From Nitrososphaeraceae archaeon (GTDB taxonomy: Archaea; Thermoproteota; Nitrososphaeria; Nitrososphaerales; Nitrososphaeraceae): a DNA stretch of 16,703 nt. This document shows, piece by piece, positions 7,674 to 15,512 of the stretch (positions are counted from its first letter, which is position 1; each line of letters begins with the position of its first letter). The notes under the pieces were generated by a model. That model saw only the letters and a program-made list of their open reading frames with translations, did no database searches and was not told where the DNA came from. Position numbers and translations under genes: made by a program. The stretch spans positions 1 to 16,703 of the forward strand of contig JAICQW010000019.1 of assembly GCA_025937665.1 (NCBI GenBank), read 5' to 3'.

Positions 7674-8411
7674 TTGAGAAGATCTAAATCAAATATTACA
7701 AAATCTAATTTTATCGTTCTCTCATGTTTTGGCTTTCTGTTCACGGTATTACAATTTTTGTTCTTGAGTCTGGCCGAAGCCCAAACGTATAACAAAATAG
7801 AGTTTGTGTATAATATTGAGCAAATGAAGGGTCACCTTGAACAGGCTATAGTGAATAAAGAAAATGGAAACAATACATTAACCCAGGCCCATATTCAACA
7901 TCCAATAGTAGAAATCTATGATGCAATTGAAGTACAACTTGCTTCTGTAGATAGTAACCATAATACTCTGCTCTTTAATTCCTTAAATCAGCTTTCGAAG
8001 AATGCAGATAATTTAAACCTGGCCCAGTTTGAGCAAGAAACCAATGGAGTCAATCAAATATTAGACAAAGCTAGCGATCTCGTTGCTCCAGGGGATAACA
8101 GTACCCTTACACTAATAGTGGTGTCTTGGTTGCTTGATGCTGCAAATGCAGAATACGAGTCTGGTATAAGGAGTGGAAAGATAACACAAATCGTTGAATA
8201 CCAGGATGCTATGGGATTCATTTCAAGATCAGAATCATTGCTTAATGGCACATTGCCCACGCTTAATCAATCGATGAAAGTTACAGGCAACGAAGCTCTA
8301 AACTTATATCCGCAACTAGATTCAAAAGTTCAGACTATGGCTGACATCAATGACATTTATACAATAACCAGTGAGATAAAACAGAAAATAGCTAACATAA
8401 CGGGATTTTAG
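7674..8411 (+). CDS. Exported helical protein, possibly FTR1/EfeO-domain-like
   Basis: A 245-residue protein with a signal peptide at about residues 1-37, ending LSLAEAQ. The mature part looks entirely alpha-helical: 'IEQMKGHLEQAI', 'AHIQHPIVEIYDAIEVQL', 'LFNSLNQLSKNADNLNLAQFEQETNGVNQILDKA', then three further helices. The spacing of the AH..HP.VE.Y element and the following helix pairs recalls the extracytoplasmic helical domain of FTR1-type iron permeases and EfeO-like proteins. The match is by eye and weak, and no permease lies next to it. Several N-x-T/S sequons are present and there is no C-terminal anchor. The start is TTG, just after an in-frame TAA at 7668; CTTAAAT near 7638 could be its TATA box. 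Alternative: a lineage-specific exported protein of unknown role. Confidence 0.72.
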   Translation: MRRSKSNITKSNFIVLSCFGFLFTVLQFLFLSLAEAQTYNKIEFVYNIEQMKGHLEQAIVNKENGNNTLTQAHIQHPIVEIYDAIEVQLASVDSNHNTLLFNSLNQLSKNADNLNLAQFEQETNGVNQILDKASDLVAPGDNSTLTLIVVSWLLDAANAEYESGIRSGKITQIVEYQDAMGFISRSESLLNGTLPTLNQSMKVTGNEALNLYPQLDSKVQTMADINDIYTITSEIKQKIANITGF

Positions 8412-8415
8412 TATC

Positions 8416-8441
8416 CTGTCAAAAAAAGTTATTTTTAACAG
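8416..8441 (+). terminator. AT-rich hairpin after the exported helical protein
   Basis: CTGT at 8416-8419 pairs with ACAG at 8438-8441. Inside it an A-run pairs with a T-run after one mismatch. It lies 5 bases after the stop codon and includes a T5 run, which may contribute to archaeal termination. Confidence 0.3.
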
Positions 8442-8581
8442 TACTAATGGATTTTCATATGTCGATACATATTGACCAACATACCTCGGATCTGAACGTA
8501 TAGTAGTAACAGAATTTTTCAGTAAAGCCTAAGAATCTACTTTAACAGTAAACGCAGATAGGGGACATTTTATGAATCTAA

Positions 8582-8607
8582 GAAAATAAAAGTTAGAAAT
8601 CAAAAAA
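8582..8607 (-). terminator. T-rich terminator after superoxide dismutase
   Basis: On the minus strand, directly after the stop codon, come a T6 run and then further T4 runs. Such oligo-T stretches without a strong hairpin are the usual archaeal termination signal. Confidence 0.4.
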
Positions 8608-8614
8608 TGATATT

Positions 8615-9238
8615 CTACTTTTTAGCTTTATCCAGTCTTTCTGATACGTCTTGCCAGTTTATTACATTCCACCAAGCAGAGACATAGTCAGGTCTTTTGT
8701 TCTGATATTTGAGATAATACGCATGCTCCCATACATCACACCCTAAAAGTGGTATCAAACCTTCTGTTCGTGGACTAGTCTGATTCGGCATTGATTTATA
8801 TTCAACTTTCTTCGTTGACGGATTATATGCAAGCCATCCCCATCCACTGCCTTGAATCAATACTGTAGTAGATGAGAATTTCTCCTTAAATGCAGAGAAG
8901 CTTCCAAATGATTCATTGATTGCATCAGCAATAGAGCCACTTGGTTCACCGCCACCATTTGATTTCATGTTCTGCCAGAATATTCGATGATTGTCAAATC
9001 CTCCTCCATTAAAGTTAATTGCACCTTTTTGATCCGCAGGCACCTGATCTAGATTAGATAAAATCTCTACAATGTCCTTTTCCTGAATTTCTGCTGGACA
9101 TTTTTCAAGAGCTGCATTCAACTTATCGGTATAAGTTTGATGATGTTTAGTGTGATGTATTTCCATTGTTTTTGCGTCGATATGTGGTTCTAATGCATCG
9201 TAACCATATGGTAACGAAGGTAATTCATATTTTCCCAT
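8615..9238 (-). CDS. sod: Mn/Fe superoxide dismutase
   Basis: A 207-residue superoxide dismutase that converts superoxide to oxygen and hydrogen peroxide. It has no signal peptide and should be cytoplasmic. The whole Fe/Mn family pattern is present: N-terminal hairpin with ELPSLPYGYDALEPHID, metal ligands His28 (EIHHTKHH), His84 (FDNHRIFW), Asp168 and His172 (DVWEHAYY), and the GSGWGWLAY signature. Gly at the position before FDNH and Gln153 in MPNQTSP match the manganese-type pattern rather than the iron-type one, although archaeal enzymes can be cambialistic. Length and start are normal. An ammonia oxidiser respiring oxygen has obvious need of it. Upstream, gtaac and gttac half-sites at about 9256-9278 form a short inverted repeat of unknown meaning. 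Confidence 0.97.
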   Translation of the reverse strand: MGKYELPSLPYGYDALEPHIDAKTMEIHHTKHHQTYTDKLNAALEKCPAEIQEKDIVEILSNLDQVPADQKGAINFNGGGFDNHRIFWQNMKSNGGGEPSGSIADAINESFGSFSAFKEKFSSTTVLIQGSGWGWLAYNPSTKKVEYKSMPNQTSPRTEGLIPLLGCDVWEHAYYLKYQNKRPDYVSAWWNVINWQDVSERLDKAKK

Positions 9239-9432
9239 GCCTTTATTTTTTCTTTGTAACTATTAACTTTTACGTTACAATGATTCTTCATGTTATTAGA
9301 GCATCAAGTCAAAAATGTGGATTGTGCGAATAAATATACATCATGTCAATATTGATATCATAAGATAACAATATCAACTTGATTTGAATAGATATTATCC
9401 ATAACTTCTTACCAATTGCTTTCAGCTAGGGT

Positions 9433-9798
9433 TTATTGAATGTCTTCTTCGTCACTAGTTTCGCCTTCAGATTCTGATTCAGTTGAAGGAGGAAAAGATG
9501 ACTGTTCATCTTCTGATTCTAATTCTGATTCAGTTGAAGGAGGAAGAGATGACTGTTCATCATCCGATTGATTAGTTTCAGCAAGGGATCTGCTCAGAGA
9601 AGCAAAGGATGTTTCATTTTCAATTTGAGTATCATCATCTGATTCTTCTGATATTGAAGAGTTTGACAATGTAGTATCTGAAGACAAGTCACTGGACAAA
9701 GTGTTATTTGATTGCGAGAATGAGAATATGGCAAAGCTTGGAATCACGACTAAAGAAATTATAATAGAAATGATTAGAAAACCGCTTCTCATACTCAT
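9433..9798 (-). CDS. Acidic Ser-rich exported protein
   Basis: A 121-residue protein from the ATG at 9798 (MSMRSGFLII). A longer frame reaches 9873, but a TATA box sits about 35 bases before 9798 and the 25 extra residues would precede the signal peptide. Residues 1-28 form the signal peptide (IISIIISLVVIPSFAIFSFS). The mature part is Ser, Glu, Asp and Thr only with few hydrophobics. It includes a duplicated block DDEQSSLPPSTESE / EDEQSSFPPSTESE and ends in an acidic tail (ETSDEEDIQ). No enzyme motif is visible. It looks like a flexible secreted or wall-associated polypeptide, possibly O-glycosylated or metal-binding through its acidic residues; both are inference. It is divergent from the CDF efflux gene. 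Confidence 0.65.
   Translation of the reverse strand: MSMRSGFLIISIIISLVVIPSFAIFSFSQSNNTLSSDLSSDTTLSNSSISEESDDDTQIENETSFASLSRSLAETNQSDDEQSSLPPSTESELESEDEQSSFPPSTESESEGETSDEEDIQ
9473..9561. repeat. 38-bp direct repeat, two copies, 51 bp apart
   Basis: Copies at 9473-9510 and 9524-9561 differ at one base. The 51-bp (17-codon) offset keeps the frame and encodes the duplicated EQSS-PPSTES block of the Ser-rich exported protein. Confidence 0.9.
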
Positions 9799-9828
9799 CT
9801 TGAATAGATAGATAGTGTGCTTTTTACA

Positions 9829-9837
9829 AATATAAAG
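9829..9837 (-). promoter_or_regulatory. TATA box for the Ser-rich exported protein
   Basis: On the minus strand this reads CTTTATATT, centred about 35 bases before the ATG at 9798. This implies a leader of about 8 bases and lies inside the longer frame, which argues against a start at 9873. Confidence 0.5.
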
Positions 9838-9943
9838 TAGTCTGTTTGAGATTCTATTTGAATATATAAGCACCGTAGCAGTGAGAGCACAAAAATCCGC
9901 ATCTTTCTGGGATAAACGTAACTTCTGGAAATCACTTCATAAT

Positions 9944-9953
9944 CTTTAATAAT
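9944..9953 (+). promoter_or_regulatory. TATA-like box for the CDF transporter
   Basis: CTTTAATAAT is centred about 36 bases before the TTG at 9984, giving a predicted leader near 10 bases. Confidence 0.35.
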
Positions 9954-9983
9954 TATCCTGTCTATTATTAAACAACTCATACT

Positions 9984-10952
9984 TTGGATAAAAGAACTTC
10001 AGAAAAAGCACCTTCAAATTCAATAACCTCAGATTCAGGAACTTCAACAGATAAGGATTCTTTTGCCATGCTTGTAAATGAGGGATTTAATGCAGGTCAA
10101 AAAATTGCTAAAATTTCTGTTGTAACTCTAATCAGTATAGGAATTGCCGAATTACTTATGGGATACATCAGTGGAAGTGTGGTAGCGACAGCCGACGGTG
10201 TGGATTCAATGTCTGACGCAATGATATCTTTTATAGTATTGATAGGCCTGCGATTTGCGCGTCGACCAGCCGACAGAAAGTTCCAATTTGGTTACCATAA
10301 AGTAGAAAGCTTCGCAGCTATGATAGCTGCAATTGGTATGATAGTGATAGGGATATTCATAGCTTACCATTCTTATGAAGGACTAGTACACCCCAATGAA
10401 ATCAAACAGCCTATCCCGACCATGATAGTTCTAGCTATAGCAGGCGCTATATCATTGCACAGAGCATTTCAGATGCGACATATTGCCAACAAATATAATT
10501 TACTCTCTTTGAAGACAGATGCTAAAAATTCGATAAAGGATGGATCTGCTTCTGTATTGGGTTTCTTGAGTGTACTATTAGCAACACAGTTTGGATTTCT
10601 ACAGGCTGATGCGATAGGAGGAATGATTATTGCCGGCTTCATATTTTCTGTGGCCTATGTTTCTTTGAAACAATCCTCTTTGATTTTGGTTGATGCATGG
10701 CAAAACCCCGTGAGTGCAGATTTTATTAAAAAAATTGTAGAACAAAAGTTTGAGGGTGACGTTACTATAAGATCCATCAAATTACGCCAAACCGGTATGA
10801 TTTCTAGAGCTGAAATCCATGTTGAAATGGATGGAACAAAGCCATTGAATGAGGTGGAAATGATTTTACTTAATACTGAAAAAGTTATAAAATCTCGCCT
10901 ACCTAGCATGGATGTTATATTGGTAATACCTCATGCAACGCGTCGGTCATGA
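9984..10952 (+). CDS. CDF-family divalent metal efflux transporter
   Basis: A 322-residue inner-membrane cation diffusion facilitator, expected to export Zn, Fe, Mn or Co against protons. A 38-residue Ser/Thr-rich cytoplasmic N-terminus precedes six membrane helices (about 43-240). The family motif FGYHKVESFAAM lies at 102-113. Helix 2 carries Asp74-x-x-x-Asp78 (ADGVDSMSD). The partner site in helix 5 reads Asn182-x-x-x-Asp186 (TDAKNSIKD) where zinc transporters have His-x-x-x-Asp. A cytoplasmic metallochaperone-like domain with a beta-alpha-beta pattern occupies about 250-320. The TTG at 9984 follows an in-frame stop; ATG 10068 would start only 14 residues before helix 1 and is possible. It shares a divergent intergenic region with the Ser-rich exported protein. 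Confidence 0.92.
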   Translation: MDKRTSEKAPSNSITSDSGTSTDKDSFAMLVNEGFNAGQKIAKISVVTLISIGIAELLMGYISGSVVATADGVDSMSDAMISFIVLIGLRFARRPADRKFQFGYHKVESFAAMIAAIGMIVIGIFIAYHSYEGLVHPNEIKQPIPTMIVLAIAGAISLHRAFQMRHIANKYNLLSLKTDAKNSIKDGSASVLGFLSVLLATQFGFLQADAIGGMIIAGFIFSVAYVSLKQSSLILVDAWQNPVSADFIKKIVEQKFEGDVTIRSIKLRQTGMISRAEIHVEMDGTKPLNEVEMILLNTEKVIKSRLPSMDVILVIPHATRRS

Positions 10953-11031
10953 GTGAACGAATTGCACTAGTACATAAATTGCAATAAATGATTCTTATCT
11001 CGATTTTAATATTTACATAATTGAACCAAAG

Positions 11032-11040
11032 CATATATTT
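11032..11040 (+). promoter_or_regulatory. TATA box for the cupredoxin-like protein
   Basis: CATATATTT is centred 28 bases before the ATG at 11064, consistent with a leaderless transcript. Confidence 0.6.
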
Positions 11041-11063
11041 AGAAGTATTCGGTCGATAATATA

Positions 11064-11816
11064 ATGAAATTCTCGATTGTTTCAATTGCAGCACTTCTTA
11101 TTTCTATAGGGTTGATTTCATCTCTGACTATTTCCTTTGCTCAGAATTCAAGATCACAGAATATGACTTCGCAGATCTTGAATTATCAAACTTTGATTCT
11201 ACCTAGATCGGTAAGAAATTTTGTTATTTTAATTCCTAACGAGGCACACGAATCTCCACTCTTGCCAAAGGAACAGAGATTAATAAATCAGCCATATGTT
11301 CCGCAACATCTCTTTGCACCACCAAACATTAACATTGCCTGGTTTTCAGGTGATGTAGGACATACTCGCAAAATAACATTAGAAGATCAGAATTCAGAGA
11401 CCATCTTTGACTCTTCTATAAAATTTAACTCTATCAGTCCTACTATTGCGTTTAACAATAGTGGAACGTTTTCTTACTACGAAGAAGACGCAAACAGTGA
11501 AGATCCAAATTTTGTCTTGAACGGGACTATCACAATAAATGATCCCCAAACACAATCAAATAATAATAATACAAGCTTGCAGCCTACACATGAAATAATG
11601 TCAACACTTATGGTTCCTACAAAAGATATCAAAGAATATTCAGAGTTACTTGATGACAATAAGGTGGACATTCTTGGCCAAGAGTCCTTCATAGACCTCA
11701 GAGAAACCGGTAGTGGTGGAGCAAATCAGACTTTACTTGTTCTGGGAAGCAACGGCCAAATAGACGACACCATATCTGTATTCAAGAAAATTACTGCTTC
11801 GTTGCCCTATAGTTAA
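11064..11816 (+). CDS. Exported cupredoxin-like protein lacking copper ligands
   Basis: A 250-residue exported protein. The signal peptide is residues 1-27 (ends SISFAQ-like, TISFAQ). Residues about 50-160 have a cupredoxin-like strand order: NFVILIPNEAHES, VPQHLFAPPNINIAWFSGDVGHTRKI, then FNSISPTIAFNNSGTFSYYEEDAN and a final NGTITIND. In type-1 copper proteins the His of the first motif (here His100) pairs with a Cys and a His after 'G.Y.Y.C'; here that position is YYEEDAN and the whole protein has no Cys. Copper binding of the blue-copper type is therefore unlikely. Residues 180-250 form a second, unrecognised segment with LLVLGSNGQIDDTISVFKKI. Thaumarchaea are rich in exported cupredoxins, which fits the origin. 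It is convergent with the HdeD-like gene. Confidence 0.8.
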   Translation: MKFSIVSIAALLISIGLISSLTISFAQNSRSQNMTSQILNYQTLILPRSVRNFVILIPNEAHESPLLPKEQRLINQPYVPQHLFAPPNINIAWFSGDVGHTRKITLEDQNSETIFDSSIKFNSISPTIAFNNSGTFSYYEEDANSEDPNFVLNGTITINDPQTQSNNNNTSLQPTHEIMSTLMVPTKDIKEYSELLDDNKVDILGQESFIDLRETGSGGANQTLLVLGSNGQIDDTISVFKKITASLPYS

Positions 11817-12011
11817 TGCTTATTGTAATCTGTGACTTTAATCTTATTCAATGAAAATAGTGTATTAAAAAAACATAGGGTTACATGTTACATGCAACTA
11901 AACTTTCAATATCCAATATATAGGTAGGTCTGCTAGTTGTTTGCAACCGTACTGATGAACGATTAGTATATCTCTTGGGAAGAGATAAGGAATTTCTATT
12001 CCAGATGATTT

Positions 12012-12572
12012 CTATTTGGTAATAGATGCGTCAGGCATCATATTTCTGCCTGTTGCACCCCCGGCAATCATCCTAATTCCAGCTATCAATAGTCCTATCG
12101 CTATAACAAATCCTGCTAATTGTGCACCAAAGACAGGAGATACAAGGACCATGATGCCTAAAATTATTAACAATGCGCCAACTCCAATAAGGAAAGTTTT
12201 CTTCCACCCATATTCCTTTCCTGAGAACGCCTGAGCTATGCTTGCAGCGCCACCAAAGAGAAGTGCAATGCCAATGAATACTGTTATAATCCACGTAGCA
12301 AATCCTGGAAACGCAATCACAAAACCTGAAAATATCAGGACGAGTATACCAAGGCCTATCGTTGCCCCTCTACCCTTGATAGGAAGGAAAATTCCAGAAA
12401 TTATCGTTTCTATTCCTACAATGAATAGAATTATTCCAAGTATTAATACTAAAGAGACAAACGCAGCTCCTGGATACGCAAGAGCATAAATTGATAATAT
12501 TACAACAAGAATACCGAGTCCTATTTGCACTCCTCTCAGCCAGTTGGGAGATTTGTCCATTGATGTTTTCAT
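12012..12572 (-). CDS. HdeD/DUF308 family membrane protein
   Basis: A 186-residue polytopic membrane protein with six hydrophobic helices in three hairpins, Gly/Ile-rich with Pro-Gly between helices (YPGAAFVSLVLILGI, FPGFATWIITVFIGI, and VFGAQLAGFVIAIGL). The repeat of 'GLGILV.I.S....YPG' is the DUF308 pattern found in HdeD and its relatives, which in enterobacteria are tied to acid resistance. A role in archaea is not established. The short charged N-terminus (MKTSMDKSPNWLRG) and C-terminus are probably cytoplasmic. The ATG at 12572 lies exactly one TATA spacing downstream of a good box, so the start is well supported. It is transcribed alone. Confidence 0.85.
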   Translation of the reverse strand: MKTSMDKSPNWLRGVQIGLGILVVILSIYALAYPGAAFVSLVLILGIILFIVGIETIISGIFLPIKGRGATIGLGILVLIFSGFVIAFPGFATWIITVFIGIALLFGGAASIAQAFSGKEYGWKKTFLIGVGALLIILGIMVLVSPVFGAQLAGFVIAIGLLIAGIRMIAGGATGRNMMPDASITK

Positions 12573-12593
12573 TACTATGGGTTAGTAATACGA

Positions 12594-12603
12594 CTATTTA
12601 AAG
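12594..12603 (-). promoter_or_regulatory. TATA box for the HdeD-like gene
   Basis: On the minus strand this reads CTTTAAATAG, centred 26 bases before the ATG at 12572. It is the cleanest leaderless-promoter spacing in the window. Confidence 0.65.
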
Positions 12604-13050
12604 CCTTGGAAATGGTGCCATAATGATTCCAATTGTGGAAAACTTCAATAAAAGATTGATAATTAGTGGTAAACTTGTGCTGGAATTCATTGGAGGATAT
12701 GACTTGTGATACTTATGCAGAATATCATTTCGTTCAGGCTGAGGAAATATTAGACGTGGAATCACGGTCTAGACATGATTTCCTAATATCCAATGCTTGT
12801 AATCATGGACCAATTACGAGTAAGATAAATCATTATTGTTGTAATGCCCTATTTGTAGTCATATCACAATGTATCATGATGTAGTAGGTTGTAAAATATC
12901 ATCATGTGATTGTAAAATGAAAGGTAGTGACCTTACGAGTCAGATGGATAGCCGTGATGATTGGAGTTAACATGGTATTTTTCTTACGTCTTAATCTATC
13001 GAGTAAGTAGTATGTAAATCAGGATTTAATGGTCTAATCGTCAATAAAGG
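12604..13050. other. Long gene-poor interval
   Basis: About 450 bases between two divergent promoters. The longest frame (12666-12884, plus) has 72 codons starting with GTG. Part of it, DTYAEYHFVQAEEILDVESRSRHDF, looks protein-like, but the rest is Cys-rich and lacks family signs or a TATA box. I see no tRNA, CRISPR or clear structured RNA. It may hold a decayed gene. Confidence 0.4.
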
Positions 13051-13060
13051 CTATATAATA
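13051..13060 (+). promoter_or_regulatory. TATA box for the PsbP-like protein
   Basis: CTATATAATA is centred about 29 bases before the ATG at 13085, implying a transcript start within a few bases of the ATG. Confidence 0.6.
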
Positions 13061-13084
13061 GGTGCTATAGCTAAATCGCTTGAT

Positions 13085-13879
13085 ATGCAAAAAATAGTAA
13101 TGAGATTGATAATTCTTGGCGTTATATTAACAATGATTTCATCATTAAATAGCCTTATGCTCGTAGGTGAGTCGCAGACCGCAGATAGCGATGAATCTTT
13201 ACTCACATATAATGATACTGCTTATGGTATCAGCATAGACTATCCATCAGATTGGCAAATTGATCAGTCGGCTCATCAATATTTGCTTGCAGTTTTACAA
13301 AACCTAACTAGCGAATCACAAATGACAAACGATAGCCAGACCAATGCCATAAAATCCCAAATTTCAAATATTTTAAATGCATTTGGATTGGAAAGTGTTT
13401 CAGATATTGCTGGTTTGAGTCCCGACGAAAAGGGAGTATTTCTTCAGACACTATCACAGGCGCTAAACAAAGGACAAGCTAATGTGGTTGTATCATTTAG
13501 GTCGCCCTCCGAAGGTGAGGCTGACCCATGGTTAGAGGGAATGAATATTGTTGTAGAAAACCTATCTGCTGTATCTCCGAATCCGATTTCACTAAACGAT
13601 TATGTCAATGCAAATATAGAAGTTATCAGCGGGGCATCTCAGAATTTTAAATTAGAACAACCTGCAACGGAAATAACAATTGATGGAAGACCTGCAATGA
13701 CTTTTGCTTATACTTCGACAAGTCCTTTTGATTCGTCCTTAACAGGAAAAATTTTGAATGTAATATCTATGAAAGGAAATACAGGATATGTTTTGACTTT
13801 TTCATCTAATCCCGAAGCTTATCCTTCCTACTTACCGATATTTGAGAAAATGTTCCAGTCCTTAAATATGAGTGATTAA
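13085..13879 (+). CDS. Exported PsbP/DcrB-like protein
   Basis: A 264-residue exported protein. The signal peptide is residues 1-32 (MRLIILGVILTMISSLNSLMLVG). The mature part opens with the PsbP-type signature YNDTAYGISIDYPSDWQID (about 41-60), a motif common to PsbP-like and DcrB-like domains in archaea and bacteria. A helical insert (about 65-128) follows. The rest of the fold includes ANVVVSFRSP, ISLNDYVNANIEVI, ITIDGRPAMTFAYTS and TGYVLTFSSNPEAYPSYLPIFEKMFQSL, the usual ending in which an aromatic helix closes the sheet. No Cys at the signal end, so it is not a lipoprotein by the normal rule. Function outside photosynthesis is unknown; related proteins are extracytoplasmic and often glycosylated. 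It has its own promoter. Confidence 0.82.
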   Translation: MQKIVMRLIILGVILTMISSLNSLMLVGESQTADSDESLLTYNDTAYGISIDYPSDWQIDQSAHQYLLAVLQNLTSESQMTNDSQTNAIKSQISNILNAFGLESVSDIAGLSPDEKGVFLQTLSQALNKGQANVVVSFRSPSEGEADPWLEGMNIVVENLSAVSPNPISLNDYVNANIEVISGASQNFKLEQPATEITIDGRPAMTFAYTSTSPFDSSLTGKILNVISMKGNTGYVLTFSSNPEAYPSYLPIFEKMFQSLNMSD

Positions 13880-14070
13880 GAGAAAGTTTAGAGAATCCAT
13901 GCCAGTCTATCATGATATTATATTTCCTGGTCATACGCTGAATTGAATAGCGGATAACAATCATGATGGGTAAAAATGCTACACATTTTATAAGGTTTGC
14001 AATTGTGCGGATTTCAAACTACTATAAGAGACCTTCGCGTTTATGGAAACAATTCTCTGGAAGTATTATC

Positions 14071-14982
14071 ATGGTAACAAAAATTAAAACAGTGCTCTTT
14101 GCTTCACTTTTCATAATACTTCTCGCCAACTCAACAACTACAATGGTGAAACCGCTTTATGTGTTTGCGTAAGCAAGTGATTCTCTTGATGCTGCCGTTC
14201 AGGTCTATAGCTCAGGCAATAAAAGCGACAATGATGACGAAGCTGCGGAGGGCTCGACAAGGGATAACAACAATAAAAAGAAGAAAACAGGATGGTCTGA
14301 TATTGAATATCTTAGAGATGCGAACAATAACACGATGGTAGATTATAAAAACCTCTTTGGTCTGAATATAGGAAAAGTCTATAATCCTAACTTTGTCGAC
14401 AATGCTGACTGGTTCCTTGATAGTAGCAACTATGAAGACCATGTGGATTACTACCTGATACCGTACGGCTACAATTGGCACTTTAACTCTAAAATATCTG
14501 GGCCTTGGTATGGCTGTGAAGCTCAGAGTAAGGCGATGCTAGTTACTGCTAAAAAATACAATGAAACAGGTGATTTCAAATACCTAGAATTTTCCAAAAA
14601 AGTATTCAACGGACTTAATTCTCCTGTTCTAAATCAGGACGGCTGGCTTTTGGGAGTGGTGACTGAAAAACACAATGCGAAAATACTGAACAGTCAGCTG
14701 TTCTGCGTTGCGAACCTGATGACCTATTACGAATACACCGGGGACGAGCGCGCGTTGACATTATTCAAAAAGGGTGTAGGTGTAGTTGAGAAAAATATCG
14801 ATGACTTAACGGAAGACTGCGGTACATATTACTCTTTGACTAAGGATAGGTTTGTATCGCACCAGAAGCATCCTGAATACATTAAGATGCTGGAAAGGTT
14901 GTATTTTATGACGGAAAGCGATACGCTGAAAAATATGCTGGACAAATGGCAACATGACTACAAATTTCCTTGTTATTCTTAG
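14071..14982 (+). pseudogene. Glucuronyl C5-epimerase-like gene broken by an in-frame TAA
   Basis: One reading frame runs from ATG 14071 to TAA 14980-14982 but contains a TAA at 14170-14172. Before it lies a complete signal peptide (MVTKIKTVLFASLFIILLAN ... PLYVFA). After it comes an acidic, Lys-rich linker and then, from about 14500, a domain resembling the C-terminal domain of D-glucuronyl C5-epimerase: WYGCEAQSKAMLVTAKKY, YLEFSKKVFNGL, LNSQLFCVANLMTYYEYTGD, ALTLFKKGV, and HPEYIKMLERLYFMT. These form the helical toroid of that family, which epimerises uronic acids in polysaccharides. The family's usual E-E-Y and LNG positions are poorly kept. The stop falls where a signal peptidase would cut (VFA / ASDS), and a C-to-T change from CAA (Gln) would explain it. 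A start at ATG 14335 would give 215 residues without signal peptide. It could be a pseudogene, a phase-variable gene, a readthrough case or a sequencing error. Confidence 0.7.
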
Positions 14983-15003
14983 AATTTTGAATAACCGGCG
15001 CTC

Positions 15004-15411
15004 TCACCTGCTTTTCTTTTTATTCCTCTTTTTCTGCAGGGTTATCTCTAGCAATCCATTTAAAAAACCATATTTCCGACTTTTAGCGTTTGCTTCTGGT
15101 GGCAAATTTATGAGATGATAATAATCTCTCGTTTCACTCTGAGCTTCTATCTCTAATTGGTTATCATCATAATTAATCAAGATACTCGGTTCAAACGCAT
15201 CTGGAAGTTCAGCAATAATCTTTATCTCACTAGGAAATCTTATTACCTCGCATAATAACGGTCTTTCTATATGGCCACTACTTTGCTCAATCTGCCTCTC
15301 TAATGCCTGGGCCATTTGGTTTAGTATCTGAGTAATGTCCCTTTTGCTGACAACGTATCCATTCGCTTTTAAAAATCTCCTTATTTTTTCGGGTGCGTCG
15401 TCATCTTCCAT
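15004..15411 (-). CDS. Hsp20/alpha-crystallin-like small chaperone
   Basis: A 135-residue cytoplasmic protein. Residues 1-50 are a variable N-terminus with a helical part (RDITQILNQMAQALERQIEQ). Residues about 57-128 follow the Hsp20/CS beta-sandwich: IKIIAELPDAFEPSILINYDDNQLEIEAQ, YYHLINLPPEANAKSRKYGFLNGLLEITLQKK. The GLLEITL segment corresponds to the G-V-L-x-I-x-L hallmark of alpha-crystallin domains, and the LP before it to the strand before the loop. The tail is Lys/Arg-rich and lacks a clear I-x-I motif. Such proteins hold unfolding clients in large oligomers; variants of this shortened type also occur with gas-vesicle or ATPase genes, none of which is here. A TATA-like box 25 bases upstream supports the ATG. 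Confidence 0.75.
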   Translation of the reverse strand: MEDDDAPEKIRRFLKANGYVVSKRDITQILNQMAQALERQIEQSSGHIERPLLCEVIRFPSEIKIIAELPDAFEPSILINYDDNQLEIEAQSETRDYYHLINLPPEANAKSRKYGFLNGLLEITLQKKRNKKKSR

Positions 15412-15431
15412 TCTAGTATATCTTCAACATG

Positions 15432-15440
15432 GTATTTATC
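15432..15440 (-). promoter_or_regulatory. TATA-like box for the Hsp20-like gene
   Basis: On the minus strand this reads GATAAATAC, centred 25 bases before the ATG at 15411. Confidence 0.45.
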
Positions 15441-15512
15441 GCTTGGAGATTGATTAAACAGAAGAAATTAGAATCAGCAACTTACCAAGGTAACCTGCGG
15501 TATGCTTTAATA

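Noticed and set aside
12666..12884. 72-codon plus-strand frame
   Set aside because: GTG start, no TATA box at the right distance, odd Cys-rich end and no family signs; kept only as a note on the interval.
13963..14070. Upstream start ATG 13963 for the C5-epimerase-like gene
   Set aside because: It would place 36 basic residues before a normal signal peptide; ATG 14071 gives a standard export signal.
14170..14172. Recoding of the stop as a special amino acid
   Set aside because: The codon is TAA; selenocysteine uses TGA and pyrrolysine TAG, so a nonsense change is simpler.
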